Shown here: positions 11,851-24,878 of the stretch, one piece after another
How positions within the stretch are numbered: position 1 is the stretch's first letter
How the letters are laid out: every line of letters starts with the position of its first letter
Source: Combretum micranthum
Taxonomy: Eukaryota; Streptophyta; Magnoliopsida; Myrtales; Combretaceae
NCBI GenBank assembly: GCA_024138025.1
Contig: JAMXBD010000403.1
Coordinates: 806,001-870,000 of the forward strand
DNA: 64,000 nucleotides
Reading direction: 5' to 3'
Notes under the pieces: model-generated
Databases searched by the model: none
Seen by the model: the letters and a program-made list of their open reading frames with translations, nothing else
Told to the model about the DNA's origin: nothing
Made by a program: the position numbers and the translations under genes

Positions 11851-13673
11851 ATCAAATACAAAATTAATTAATTAAATAAATAAATAAAATAAACTGAATA
11901 AGAGGAACCACATCTAGACCAACCAAAACCTCTTAGGCCGAGAAAAAAATCGAATTTAATAAAATATAAATATAATTAAATAAATCACAAAATGGATTGA
12001 TTGTTACAAATGTTATATTAAATTATATAAATATTAGTTTTGGGTTAAAATAAACAGTTGGGCCTAAAATTAATAAAATTAGGTCCATTAATCCAATCTA
12101 GGCTAAATTAAATATTTGGACTTATACTAGGCTTTAAAATCTACAATGGACTTAAAAGTGGGCTTTACTAATTAAGATGGGCTTAATTAAATCCTTTAGG
12201 TTCAATTAAGCTATTCTTAGCTTATTTGACCTATTTAAACTTGAATGGGCCTATTCTACCATAAATGGGCTTTCCTTAGAAGGTTTTATGGCCATGTTAC
12301 TTACCTTACCAAATTTACACTTCACAAGCTTAAATTACAACATATGAGCCCAATATCCAATAACTATTCCAATTGGGTTTAATCTCCATTTTATATGTCC
12401 ATTACTCACCTATATGTTTTGAATTACCTATTAGGCTAAAATACCATTTCTTGGGCCTAAGTTAAAATTAAATTCAATTTCTTTGGACTTATGTTCATTT
12501 CTTAGGTTCAATATACAATTTTACTCTAATTGGATCTAATTTCAACATCTAAGCTTAATTCTGCCTCGTTTATAGCTTATAATCTCTAATAGGCTCAATT
12601 ATTAATTTCTTAGGCCCATAATCCTAAATATAAAAACACTTTGTTAAATTCTTATTGGACTTAATTTAGGATACATAATAGCATAATACGATAAAATAAG
12701 AATTTCAATATCATTTAGGCATGGTCTAAAACTATAAGCCAATTATTTTAAAAGAATTCAATTCAGAATATTAGTTGAGGTCCAATAATATATATGACCT
12801 TACTTTAGTGAATAATTAATATGGAGTTGATGATTAAGTTATATAGTTAATATTTATATCAATTAATCTTTCTCAAACAAATACCTATACACGTTCTTGT
12901 CTATCATTGGATCAATATCATCAAGTTACAGATGTTTCATCAGGTATGTAATAATAACTTGTGTGTTGCTTGATTAGGATAGACATTTGAAATGAATTAA
13001 TACTTGAAGGCGATTAATAAATGATTGAATGTTTGTGCATGGTCATTCTTAGACTTAGGCTAAGGAGTGATAATGGCTCTATAGATAGTTGATAGAGGAA
13101 ACAATAGTGGTATAATGTTTAGTTACGTCTGGTGAAAAGTAATATAGTTTAGTTCACATTTAAGAGACTAATTGAGCTGCATATTGTGGACTAAAATAAG
13201 TAAAGTTGCATAATGATTATGACCCCTAGACGAAGTTATTACTTGTGGCAATAAGGGATAAAGATATTTGGATTATCTTATCAACTACCTGATCCATTGC
13301 TACTACTTAGAACCCTCAGGTTTTCAACATATTACCAAAGTATGAGTGCGTCACTGTTGATTTGCCAAATTTTAATTATAGATATAAACTACTGGTTATT
13401 ACATTTGCATTTAAAATACATGCGTGTAATCATATCATGTGTACTTATGTTTATGATAAGAAGTGATCTAATGACAAATTCGACCAAAACATATATAGAC
13501 TTCTCAAATCTTTACTGATTGTTACAACAAGCTATGCCTTCTAGACAAATAACTCTCATGTCATTCTTTTTCTTCTAAAATATTTTAATAATTTTAAGGA
13601 GTAATGTTATATTTGGTGTCTAAACTTTAAGTGATTAATTAATTAATTAATTCATGAGATAATTTATTGTTTA
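11851..13673 (+). mobile_element. Old LTR-like remnant
   Basis: Long AT-rich non-coding sequence with many GGGCTTA and TTAGGCC phrases (12050-12650). Its right part (12960-13480) parallels 48970-49440: both have AATGAATTAATACTT, then GAGTGATAA, then a YATCAAC(T/C) phrase, ACTACT, a TATGAGT phrase and a TGCRTGTAA phrase. This marks two copies of one old LTR-like family. Its right end was cut by the solo LTR inserted at 13674. No proteins are visible. Confidence 0.4.
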
Positions 13674-16600
13674 TGTCACGCCCCAACGGGTACCCTAAAC
13701 GTGATAGCGTGCCGTACGCAATATTAAAACTTAATAATGACTATCTCAGCCACTCGAAAGCTTTCATATCGGTACAAGGCATACATTCACATCAAAAGGG
13801 AGACCGGTGAAGTAATGCATTTTAAGATATTGGCAGCAGAACATGCAAAACAACGCTTAATATAATTCATTGAAATAAAAAGTCTTACAACTTCTAAGGG
13901 GCATTCCCCAGATAATTCTCATAACAACATGGTCTTACTAAGAAAAATAACTAAAGCTAGAAGATTTTAGAAGAAATCTACTCTAACACTTCCATAACAA
14001 AATTCCTCCAAAAGCTTCCAAAAATAAAGATTCTACCCGGGTGTTCAAGATGGTCTCGGGTGCAATAAGATAATCTTGCAATATCAAAAGTCTATAGGGG
14101 TATAAGCATAACTAGCTTAGTGAGAAATTCCTTACGCAAAAGTACTCATAATAGCAATCAAGCAAGTTTATTAATCAAGCATATGAAATGCAACAATCAT
14201 ATGATCAAATAGTACATACGACTATCCGGTTTCGTATGTTGATGGATTTACCCCTCCATCGGTGGTTAGGGAATGCTTTGAACTGGGTCCCAAACGACCT
14301 CCTTAAAGTTGCGCGCGTCTTGGGGTTCCAACGAACCATACTACTAGTCCCCGGGCTTTCCTTACCCAAAGCGATCGATTCGGCTCGGCTACAACTTGAA
14401 ACCGTATTCCCCGAGCGTCCTAACTCTCAAGATTATAACAAGGCAGCTTACCTTTCCGGTCCCACGCTGAGGAGTAGTAGCAAAATTTCGAAATGATATT
14501 CTAAGTGATATGCATGAGCAATTTATTATATGGGATTCCAATATGACATTAACTCATTTAAAGCGATCAAGCAATAATTGCACACACATAACAATACATA
14601 CATAGAAACAATAAATCACAAATCAAGTTCCGATATACTTATTGTTCATTGATCACACACAATGATTCACATACATTATTCCCATGATAACCCGCATGCA
14701 TGTCAATTTTATCTTTTCCTAACATCTAGTGCTATATTCTACAAGCACATGTGCAAATACATAAACGGAAAGGAAACTCACTCGTTCATAGCGTTCTTCT
14801 AGGAGTCGAAGTAATCCTCGGGGAAGAGAAGATCTTGATCCTCAATACCTAAACAAAAAAAATACCCGAAGTGAGTATTTCCTCCAAGATCTACTCAAAC
14901 TCTATAATTCTATCTTATTGAATTCTTCAAAATTCGTATGAATGGAAATTTCAATTTAAGATGGCCATAACTTGCTCATTTTAATCGGAATTTCACATAT
15001 TATATACCGATTTCTACCTACTCGAAAAGATCTATCTATTTCTAAGGTTATTTCATCAAAAAAGTTATTTGGGTCTCGGAATAGTAACGTACGGTGTGGA
15101 AAATTCCAAATTTCAAACTCAAGTTTTCAAACTTTTCTTCATCCAAGAATTCTTGTACAAAAATATGGATAATTATGGGTTGAAAAATCCTTTGACTACA
15201 TATATATAGATTCAAACCATATGCATGAATTTAGTGGTGTTGTTTCAACAATGATCTTGTAAAACGATGTGTCTTGAAAGTGAGAAAAGGTAAAACTTGA
15301 AAAGAAATTAGTTTTGTTTGGAAAATTTCCTAAATTATCATAAGTGAGTATTTCCTTCTTTTAACTCCATTTCATAGTTATTGAGAATAATTAAATTTCA
15401 AAAAGTAATTTTAATCTTTCAAGATTCCCATAAATTTATTTCTAGTGGTTTGGAAAACATAGTTTTTCCTAAATATTTCATGGTTATATGTTCTAAAGTT
15501 TTTCTAAAGTTAGATCCACTTTAAAAGAACAATATCAATAATTTTATAAGTTGTTTATTATTTTTATTTCCTAAGTAAGACTTATCCTTAGAAAGGTTAT
15601 TTTTTATAATTTTGTGAAACTTGTCTAGACTTTAGTATTCTAGAGTGTTGGTAGAAAACTTTGACAAATAAGTTTAAGAAAACTTTTGGTTAAACAAGGA
15701 ATTAAGTTTAAACAAACTTTCTTATTTTATTGGTTTAAAAGAAAGTTTGTGATAACTTTATTTTCATTGATAAAATACCATATAGTATTATTAGTAAAAC
15801 TTGAGCTAAACTTATCTAACTTTAGAAAGTATTTATTAAGATAAAACTTTAAGTCTTTATAGAAAAATAATTTCTTATGTGAAAAAATTTATTTTTAAAG
15901 AGAGTTTATTTTTATTACTTAAGAAAACTCATTTTCATTATGGTTGAGACAATAACAACATATTCATGCATGAATGAGAATATAATAAAAACAACATAAT
16001 AAGATAAATTATATAAGAGCATAAAAGTAAAGTCAAGTATTGGGAATCTTAGCTTCATTAAGGTATCTCGGGACTAAGAATAGACTAGTCCTCAAAAGAA
16101 AAGAAAAGCAAAGAAAAGAAAAAAAAAATTGTTTTGACTTCATATGGACAAGTCTAAGACTAGAAAGACTAGTCTTAATAATTGCATAAAACAAGTAAAT
16201 AAATTGCAATACATGAAAATAAATAAATAACAAATGAGCTTATATGCTCTAAATAAATATATATACATAATACTTTATATAAGTTAGATTAGAAATAAAT
16301 AATAACAATAATAATAACAACATAATGAAAAATAGAAACATGAACAAAGACAAAACATGAATATATTGTTACTTCTTTAACTCTCATGAGTCGAAGAAAC
16401 ATACACTAAACTCATGTTAAGTTGTATGAACATGATGAGTGAATAAGAGAAATTTTACCTAAGGTTTATGTGTTTGTTGAAGAAGAATGGAATGGTTTGC
16501 AGTAATATGTGGGAATGGGTTTTCTAAAGAAAAGAGAGAACTTGAGAGAGATTTTGAGAGAGGGATTTTATGGAGTGATTTTGGTAGAGTTTTAGTAGGA

Positions 16601-17350
16601 AATGAGTTGTGTGAAATAATGGAGGAGGAATGGGGTATTTATAGAGTTTTAGAGTGGAAATTAGATGTAATAAAATAAATTAAAACAGAAAAATAATATG
16701 ATTGAGGAGAGAGAGAGATGGCACCAGTTTGCTTGTGTAGGAGGGGGAGAAATTTATTTATTTTGTTTGTTTTGTAATAAAAGAAGTAATGTGTAAAGTG
16801 TGATGTGATTAAAATTGCATGGGGAAGGTAAATTATAAAGCATAGGTATGGTAGAGTGTAAGAATAGAGTATAAGAAAAAGTAGAGATAGATGAATAGTA
16901 TTGAATAGTAGAAAAGTACTCTGAATAGTAGATTGGACAATTAAAATACCGGCAGTAAGGAAAATACGCTTAAAGACCTATATCTAATATTTTCAGTTAC
17001 CGAAAAATTTTAAAACTGATATTTTTGAAAACCTTATATTTTTACGAATCTATTGGTGTTGTCGGAATATTTTCATTATCCGGTACACCAGGGCACTTTT
17101 TCGAAAACTGATCCCGATCGAATTTGAAAGACTTTAGAAAATTACGAATATGATATTTTTAAGCTTTCCTATATTATTACGAACCATATTCTACAATTAT
17201 CTCAATTTCGTTTTCAAGGATTTTAAGAACACGGGATTGCCGGATCTAGATTCACTAGACTAATCATATAACTAGGTTAACTTTAGGGTTTCGTTTTGAC
17301 TTCCGGTTCTTAAGGTTTGCTTATATTATCGAAAAATCTAAGGGCTTACA
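13674..17350 (-). mobile_element. Family E solo LTR, copy 2
   Basis: Starts TGTCACGCCCCAACGGG and ends GGGCTTACA on the plus strand, flanked on both sides by GTTTA (13669-13673 and 17351-17355). That is a perfect 5-bp target duplication around a 3677-base LTR with TG...CA ends. There is no internal region, primer site or coding sequence, so it is a solo LTR. Its sense strand is minus: a TATA box in CTATAAATACC form lies near 16636-16646, with a CT-rich leader (GA-rich on plus) after it. The open frames at 14188-14496, 16033-16233 and 16487-16678 are chance translations of LTR sequence and have counterparts in the other copies. Confidence 0.88.
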
Positions 17351-18330
17351 GTTTACAAATTCATTCAAAAAATTTATACAAATATAAATTGAATTAAAAA
17401 AAAGTTACATAAGTATAAACCTTATATCACATTGTCAACATGCGATACTTAAATGGCACATATCAACCAAAAGATTTCTCATTGTTTTAGCTTTGGATTG
17501 CGGTGAACTGTGTATTTTGTTTTAATTTTGAGAGGACATCACTGAGACTATAATTATAGTTCTCGATGAATTGTTAGCCTAAGGATAGCAAATGCAACAC
17601 TTCAAAACACGGTTTTTTTAAGTTGAAGTGGTACAATGATGAACAAATTAAACTTGTATCTACGAGTTCAAAATCTTGGGAACATGTCAACAAAGCATTG
17701 GATTGATGTTGACTTCTCAAAGAAGATCATAGTAAAGTAGTTTAACCACTCTTTTTTAAGTTTGTTGAGTCTTATATCACATTGCCAAAGTGTTGTATAC
17801 TTTATATCACAATCGTAGAATGCACTTTTTTAAATTTTTTCTAGTATATTGCTATTACTCGGCTTCTCTATGCGATACATGAAGGGCATCTCACTTTTTC
17901 AAATTTTGTTTAGTATATTTCTTTATCGTGGATTCTATATGTGATACACATGTTATTACTTGTGTCGTATTTTGACAATACGATAAAATATTAGTATTTT
18001 GGTAATTAATTTCATACAGTTAATATTATAGTAATTTTTTTTTTTAGTAATTGTAGACATATGCTTCATCCTTAATTTCTTGTATTTTTAGATTGTCAAT
18101 TTCAGTATCCTGCTTATATTAACTTTATATATGTTGAGCTATCTTTTTTTTTTTTTTTCCCGATGGTGAGCTATCCATTCAATTGGTCTTTTGACTAATT
18201 ATAAATTACCACGTGTTTAAGCAATTATTTTGATAAAGCTATTCCAATTAGAACATATGATTTTTTTTCTTTTTTGCATTAGCTCTATATTGTAAGATAT
18301 TTTTTGGACTCTTAATATGTATCTAGACAT
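17351..18330. other. AT-rich spacer without a gene
   Basis: Contains loosely repeated phrases such as CTTATATCACATTG(T/C)CAA (17424 and 17771) and TGCGATAC/TGTGATAC. I see no gene or clear element. Confidence 0.5.
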
Positions 18331-19279
18331 TGCTGGGTTATAGATCCAACTCATATAGGTCTATAACCAAAAGGGATTCTAAATATAATATATCGAATAT
18401 ATATTTAGAGAACTTTGGAATCAAAGTAGGAATGGACCAATATACTTTGCAAAAAAGATCCTAAATATATGGTTATATATATTTAGAGAAATTTGAATCA
18501 AGTGTATCCTAAGTATAGGATATATACTTGAATAAGGAGATTTTTGCAAAACAAAGGAGATGAAATTATTGTACACTGCTATTGGAAAGCAACACCGCCG
18601 GCCTACATATCATTATTCACCAGCATTGAAATGAAGAATTTTCTGCTGAGACCTGCAGGATAGGTACGCCAGCTTTAATGCCACCGGCGTAGGGTGGGTG
18701 CACCACTAGTGTATGGCCGATGTAGGAACACCGATGCAAAGTTTGATCTTCAACACCTCTAGCTTTGATTTATGTAGTGCCAGCCTTGAGTGCTTGTTGG
18801 TTTTCCTTGTGTTGTTGCTTATAAATACTTCTTAGTGTCCTAGGGTTTGTATCAAACAAGTGTGTGCCTCTTCTCAAGCCTAAATAGAGAGATCTAGAAA
18901 GAGAAAGAGAGAAAAGTGAGGAAACCCTAGAGTAAGAAACTTTAGATAAATGAAATCTTGATTTTGTTGTAATCCACTGGTTGTGGCGAGAATTGTGAGA
19001 TCCACTAAACAGATATAGTGAGAAAAACTGTGTCATTGAAATCCACAAGCCGTGGTGAAGATATGAGAGATCCACTAGTGTTATCTAGTGAAGAACAATT
19101 GTAATCCCATTATATTGTTTATAGTGTAAGATTTGAGCGTTGTTGGTCCCATGGTTTTTCCTCGATTTAGGGTTTTCCACGTAAATCCTGGTGATGATTT
19201 GCTTTCTTTGTTTTCTGTTTATTGATATTTGCTTGTTATCGCTTTGGTAAGAGGAAAAAGGTCTGATCTTTTCCTAACA
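18331..19279 (+). mobile_element. Copia-type LTR (LTR-B), facing LTR-C
   Basis: Begins TGCTGGGTTATAGATCC and ends CTTTTCCTAACA, followed two bases later by a primer-binding site. It carries the GCCGGC-type block at 18590-18790, a TATA box at about 18821 (TATAAATACTTC) and a leader with TCTCTCTTTC-type complements at 18890-18920. Its first and last bases match LTR-C read on the other strand, and the whole of both LTRs can be followed landmark by landmark (TGAAGAATTTTCTGC, GTGTGTGCCTCTTCTCAAGC, AGATCTAGA). The internal sequence that follows does not encode visible proteins. Confidence 0.75.
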
Positions 19280-19281
19280 AG

Positions 19282-19294
19282 TGGTATCAGAGCC
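19282..19294 (+). other. Primer-binding site after LTR-B
   Basis: TGGTATCAGAGCC is complementary to the 3' end of plant initiator methionine tRNA, the usual primer of plant LTR retrotransposons. It starts two bases after the LTR end. Confidence 0.85.
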
Positions 19295-19787
19295 TAGGGT
19301 TTTTCAAAAAGAAAATTAAGGTTTAATTGCAACACAGATATGGTAGAATCATTAGCTACAATGATCTTTTCCTAATAAGTGGTATCAGAGCCAATGGTTT
19401 GGCTGATAAACTCCTATGGTTGGCCTAACATGTGAAAAGAAGAACTTTGTGGTGCAACTCGTTTGTGAAACCTGTGGTGAAGAAGCCACTCATAAAGTGG
19501 GTTTAGTAGAGTCAATTTAATAAGCTCTTAAGGGGGAATATGTCCTATCCTATTGTGGAGACTCACACTTGAAAGAGAGATTATTATGGTGCAAGTATGA
19601 GAATCCCACATAGAAAATATGTGTATTATGTAAAGAGTTTATAAGAAGGAAGGACCTATTAACCCATTACCTTAGATTTTTTGGTTATAGATGGTGTTAA
19701 AAGCCCATTTATGTGATCCTTTACAAAACCCATCGGATTTCTCCCCATTGAAGGCATACTCTAGATCCTGACAATTGGTATAATTCT
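19295..19787. mobile_element. Internal remnant with a second primer site
   Basis: About 80 bases after the first LTR end, the LTR end and primer site appear again (TGATCTTTTCCTAATAAG then TGGTATCAGAGCC at 19380-19392). After it come a polypurine-like TTAAGGGGGAATA and a segment from TGTCCTATCC (about 19540) to about 19770 with the look of a short Copia or TRIM-type LTR (CCCATTTATGTGATCC). No open frame of use is present, so this looks like joined fragments of two elements. Confidence 0.45.
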
Positions 19788-20733
19788 TATTAAGAAAAGA
19801 TAAGACCTTTTTCCTCTTACCAAGTGATAACAAACAAATGACAATAAATAGAAAACAAAGAAAGCAAACCAACACCAGGATTTATGTGGAAAACCCTAAA
19901 TCGGGAGAAAATCACTAGACTAGTAACGCTTAAACTTTCCACTATAAACAATATAATAGGATTACAATTGTTCTTCACTAGATAATACTAGTGGATTTCT
20001 CATATATTCACCACAGCTGGTGGATTTCAACAACATAATTTTCCTCACTAGATCTATCTAGTAAATCTCACAATTCTTCACCACAACTGTTGAATTACAA
20101 TAGGAACAAGATTTCCTTCATCTAGAGTTTCATCACTTTTCTCTCTTTTTCTCTCTAGATCTCTCTATCTAGGCTTGAGAAGAGGCACACACTTGTTCCA
20201 TACAAACCTTAAGACAATAAGAAGTATTTATAAACAACAATACAAGGAAAGCCAACAGACACCTAAGGCCGGCACGACATAAATGAAGGTTGGCGGCGTT
20301 GAAGATCAAACTTTACATAGGCGTTCCTACGCCAGCTATACGCCGGCTGTGCATCCGCCCTACGTCAGGGGTGTTAAAGCCAGCATACCCATCTTGCAGG
20401 TTTCGGCAGAAAATTCTTCATTTCATCGCTAATGAATAATGATATGAAGGCCGACAATGTTGCTTTCCAATAGTAGGTGTACAATAATTTCATCTCCTTT
20501 GTTTTGCAAAAATCTTTTTATTTCAAGTCCTCTTCTAAGTATATGTCCTATACTTAAGATACTCTTGATTCAAAGTCCTCTAAATATATATAACCATATA
20601 ATAAGATCTTATTTGTCAAACCGTGCTGGTTCAAATCTACTTTGATTCCAAAGTCTTTTAAATATATATCCGATATATATTTAGACTCCCTTTTGGTTAT
20701 AGACCCATATGAATTGGATCTATAATCCCAACA
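19788..20733 (-). mobile_element. Copia-type LTR (LTR-C), inverted relative to LTR-B
   Basis: On the minus strand it begins TGTTGGGATTATAGATCC at 20733 and ends in TTTTCTTAATA at 19788. Its length (946 bases) matches LTR-B (949). A GCCGGC-type block lies at 20250-20470 and a TATA-like TATAAATACTTC at about 20222-20233 on the minus strand. The base blocks outside the pair are GACAT (18326-18330) and GATAT (20734-20738), four of five identical. Confidence 0.75.
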
Positions 20734-22364
20734 GATATAATATATTTATTAAAATGATCATTTAGGACACACTGATAGTCCACAATTGGCAAAATAAAGA
20801 GAAAATAAACAATTGGACTATTGATTTTAAATAGAGCTAACACAGGTATAATCACTGACCTTAGAAAAGCTAAATCAGATATTAAAATTGGCAATTTTAA
20901 GATTCAAGTAATTAATTGAATATTTGAATTTGATTGAGTGCAAATACCCGAAGTGAAATTCTCTCATTTTAATTGTGAACTTTTCTGTTGTAATACGTTA
21001 ATGTCATTAAAGTGCAACTGAGCTTAAATTCTGAATTGTAAATAGCGTCATTCTTGAACAGGTATAAAAAGGGCCCCGATGTATATAGGGGTCTGGCCCA
21101 AAGTTTTAGCTTTCTTCTCTTATTTTATTTATTTTTTCTCCTACAAGATTTGTATTAGTTGAAAAAAAAATTGATTGAACTATGAACTGAACCAGATTGA
21201 ACCCAATTGCAACAAACTTTTGTTCTTCTTTATATGGTTTAAGGTTTGGTTTGATAAAGAGTAAACGAATTCATGAGTTATTTCGGGACCTTGAATCAAA
21301 TCATATGGTTCGAACCGTTTTACATATTAAAAAAACATTCACAAGTATTTTTTTCTTTTAATTGTTTTATAAAAAAGATTTAATTATTTTTAAAATTTTC
21401 TATTTAGATGTGTATCATGCATGAGAAAGAAATTACAATAAACATATCATATTGCGATTATTGTAGTTAGTCTATAAATATGATAATTTTTAGATTTTAG
21501 CCTCAAGCAATTTGAACTTTTTTTTTTCCTGTCTTAGTAATTAAGTCATTTCTATTACTTAGTTATTTTTTAGTTTATACAACTAGTAATGTGTTAATTA
21601 AAAGTATGCAATGAATTAAAATTTCCAACTCATATTGGGATAAGTCTGATATTCTTATTTTATTGAGTCTATTATATAATTATGGTTCATTATAATTATA
21701 ATTTTATGATGGATGAAATCTTTCCCCTACTATAATTTTTACATATTTGTTTAGATAAATAATTGATTTCAAGTATTATTATCTACAATTGCATTGATGA
21801 TGAGAAATATATGATTAAAGTTTTTTTATAGAACATGTTTTTATCTTAAGAATAAAAAATTGATCAAACCATAAACCAAACCATGATGAACCTTTTATTT
21901 TTCAATTAAAAGGTTACAAACCGAATCATATAGTTATTATGTTATAATTTAAGAGGAAAATCCATCCACGCCGCTGAAAAGCTATTTTGTGCTGTGTCGC
22001 TTGAACTTTCTATCCTAATAAATCAGTATGAACTTTCTGTCCTAATAAATCAGTATGTAACTGATGGCCAAAAAAAATCAGTATGTAACCAAAGTGCAGT
22101 TGAGCTTAATTGTCAGCCCAAATTTTGAATTGTAAAATAGGCCATTCTTGAACAGGTTACAAAATGGGCCTAGATGTATATATGGGCTCAGCACTTCAGC
22201 GATTTTTTCCTTTTTCTTTTATTTTTTTTTTCTTTTTTCGTTTTTCTACTCTTTTTTCTAAGGGTGTGTACTGAGTTGCTTGATGTGATTTAACCAAATA
22301 ATTGGCCTTTTTAGATATTTATTAGAATAGTGTGGCTTTTCTTCAAAATTTTAATTTAAAATAA
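20734..22364. other. AT-rich spacer with a direct duplication
   Basis: No gene. About 125 bases at 20995-21120 recur at 22075-22200: both have AAAGTGCARYTGAGCTTAA, GAATTGTAAA, CATTCTTGAACAGGT, then TGGGCC/GGGCCCC and GATGTATATA(G/T). The copies are about 1.08 kb apart in the same orientation and clearly diverged. Confidence 0.55.
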
Positions 22365-22379
22365 TAAAATAAATGATTA

Positions 22380-22592
22380 ATATCATAAATAGTACCTAAA
22401 TTTTAAGTACCTAAACTTTGAAATAATCAATTTAGTACCTAAAAAAATATTTCATGCGCACCAATAATGCATCCGTAGGTACTAAATTGAACAATTTCAA
22501 AATATAAACATTAAATTGATCAATTTCAAAGTTCAGGTACCTAATTACATATTTTATCAAAATTTATATCATTTGTGATATTATTCCCTAAA
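22380..22592. mobile_element. MITE, inverted-repeat type
   Basis: The left half (AGTACCTAAACTTTGAAAT..., ATTTAGTACCTA, ATATTTCATGCGCACC) is the reverse complement of the right half in order: GGTACTAAATTGA, TGATCAATTTCAAAG, TTCAGGTACCTAATTAC. The TACCTAAACTTTGA phrase is common in small plant Mutator-derived MITEs. No duplication was confirmed at the ends. Confidence 0.6.
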
Positions 22593-24174
22593 AAAAAGTA
22601 TTATAAAAGGAAAATCTAATTAACCAAAAAGGGTATACTATTCTATATGATCAACAATTCTTTCTAACTCTCTCTATAAATACATTTTATATAATTTTTG
22701 AGTTGATGAACTCGAACATTGTTTGCCCATTCTTTGTTGTTGCAGCCCATAATGCATTGGCTAATAAATCTACTAGATTTTTATTAATTAGATTTGTTTA
22801 ACTATAAGATTATGAGTAATAAAAGGTTTTATTGGAATGCATTTAGTCATATGAGCTTGAGTGTATTTCCCCTTTAACCTTATTTTTGCTTTTTTTTTTC
22901 CTTTTCTTTATTACTTATTTTCTCCTATTCCATTCTCTACTCTTTTCTTTTTTCTTTTTTTCCTCCCACCAATCTCTAGTTCTCTACTCTTTTCTTTACT
23001 ACTTATTTTTGCTTTTGTACGTTTTTTTTTCCATTACTTACTTTTTTTTGCTGAACAAAAAATTTCAGTGCACCACTCTAATAAGGAAACACAAGCTGTA
23101 AGACTTTCCCAAAACAAAGGAAAAAAAAAGTTTGGTAGAAACAAATGCATTATAAATTAAACTTAAAAACCTCCTACTCAATACTAATAATTTTATAACC
23201 TAATGGCATAACTTCTAGTCTCTTAAGTGAAATATAATAAGTTCGAATCACTTTTTTCTTAGTATAATGATAAAAAAAAAAAAATAACTTGCTCAACATC
23301 TACCATAAGATTTTGGCTTTGTGAATTATATTATAGTTTGAATGGGTAAATAATAATGTGTAAATTATATTTACTATTCCTATAAACTTTATGAACAATA
23401 CCGACACCATAGTTTCTTCAAATACCATAAATAACCTCTCAAAAAATACCAAAATCAATCCTGACATATTGCAGATACTGACATGTCAATGTCATGTCAT
23501 AATCATGCTATCGCCATGCTATCATCACCAAAAGAAGTTTTCTATTCTAAATTTCCTAGCAAATACGATAAATTAAATATTAACAACATTCATATATTAT
23601 TTTATTTATATTAAAATTAGCTTAAGAATATTAAGATATTAAGTAAGAGTAACTACAACGCAGGAGCTATGAAAAATATAAAAGAAAATTGTTAAGGAAT
23701 CGTCTTAAAAAACCTTAGAAATAAAATGAAAAAGGTTATTAAAATGAAAATTTTTTTAAGGTGTTGATATCATATATTAAGAACCTTATTGAGTTCCTTT
23801 AGATTTAAATTGTTCTAAGTGATCACAAATTATAAAATCATAAATATTTAAGGTAAGGAAATGTATTTTAGTGTGGCAAATAAGTAGTGAGAGTAAGACA
23901 ATGTCCGGTGGGGCAGAGAAATATTTACGTATATTTTAAATGGTGTAAACTGGTGATGAAAATTACACAAAATGATCTTAGTCAGTGAGATACATACAAC
24001 ACATTTTTACACCCTTTTTGTGTAACTCATTTTTATTTGATCTTCAAAGAAGATATATAATTTTTTACTTTAGTACCTTAACGTTATGCTAGTATAAGTA
24101 CAACATACTTACATAATGCTCTATTGCTCTGTAGGATTACTACTAGACCACATAGAAGTCGACCATTCTTTTCT
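22593..24174. other. AT-rich spacer without a gene
   Basis: Contains a pyrimidine-rich stretch at 22885-23050 that produces low-complexity open frames (22861-23160), a SINE-like remnant at 23195-23290 and otherwise only AT-rich sequence. Confidence 0.5.
23195..23290 (+). mobile_element. tRNA-derived SINE remnant with poly-A
   Basis: CTCTTAAGTGAAAT, a B-box-like AAGTTCGAATCAC and a terminal A-rich tract (about 23272-23285) follow one another, matching the order seen at 2035-2066. Confidence 0.4.
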
Positions 24175-24800
24175 TGCCAACACAAAAAATGGAATAACTA
24201 GTGATGCAGCGGAATAAAAGGGACCTATCGCAAGACATTGATTCGCTCACGAATATTCGGTTTGTGATCTTTAAATATCAATTGATTCTAAGAATACCTA
24301 AATATTTGGCATCAAAAATCAAAATCTACTCAAGATTACGAATTTTGGAAAAGAGAGAACACTCTTAAAAAAAATTTCATTCAAAATAACATATGTCTGC
24401 ACCTTCTGCAACCCTAGAATATAAAACATGCTTTTTTTACCAAAAAAGAAAACCTATCTAAATAATACATAGGGCGAAAATAAATGAATGGACAAGATTA
24501 ATGCCACAGACGGCATATAAAAAAAAATTATCCTATGAAAAGATATAACATAAAGAAAAGTTACTAAAAATAGTAAAAACGCGGTTTTGACGGCCTAAAC
24601 AAAGGAATTTGGCCGAAAACCGCCATGGGTCACAAGCAAAGCTGGTGAGTTTTACTCGTTGGATCGATTACCTTCAGAATATGGTCCCGTTTGGTCAAAA
24701 TCCAAAACTCTCCAAAATTACGAAACTACCATCGTCAAATTCTATGCAATTTTTCCAAATAATTATTTGCTATCTTATCCTCTGCATCAACTAGTTAGTC
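24175..24800 (-). mobile_element. Possible LTR remnant
   Basis: On the minus strand it reads like a plant LTR: a TTTTATATTCTAGGGTTGC promoter-leader phrase near 24425, then an AT-rich part, ending in ATTCCGCTGCATCACTAG near 24198. No matching partner, primer site or duplication was found, so this is tentative. It lies just downstream of the DUF247 gene. Confidence 0.3.
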
Positions 24801-24878
24801 CAACATAATTTATGAGATTCAAACAACAATATACAACCAAAATCATACCATTCATGTCTTCAGGATCAACACTAGCAA

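Noticed and set aside
14188..14496. 102-codon frame starting MQQSYDQIVHTT
   Set aside because: It lies inside solo LTR copy 2; the same place in copy 3 (about 56100-56400) is broken by stops, so it is not maintained as a protein.
22861..23160. 99-codon Phe/Leu-rich frame
   Set aside because: Pure pyrimidine-tract translation without any domain.
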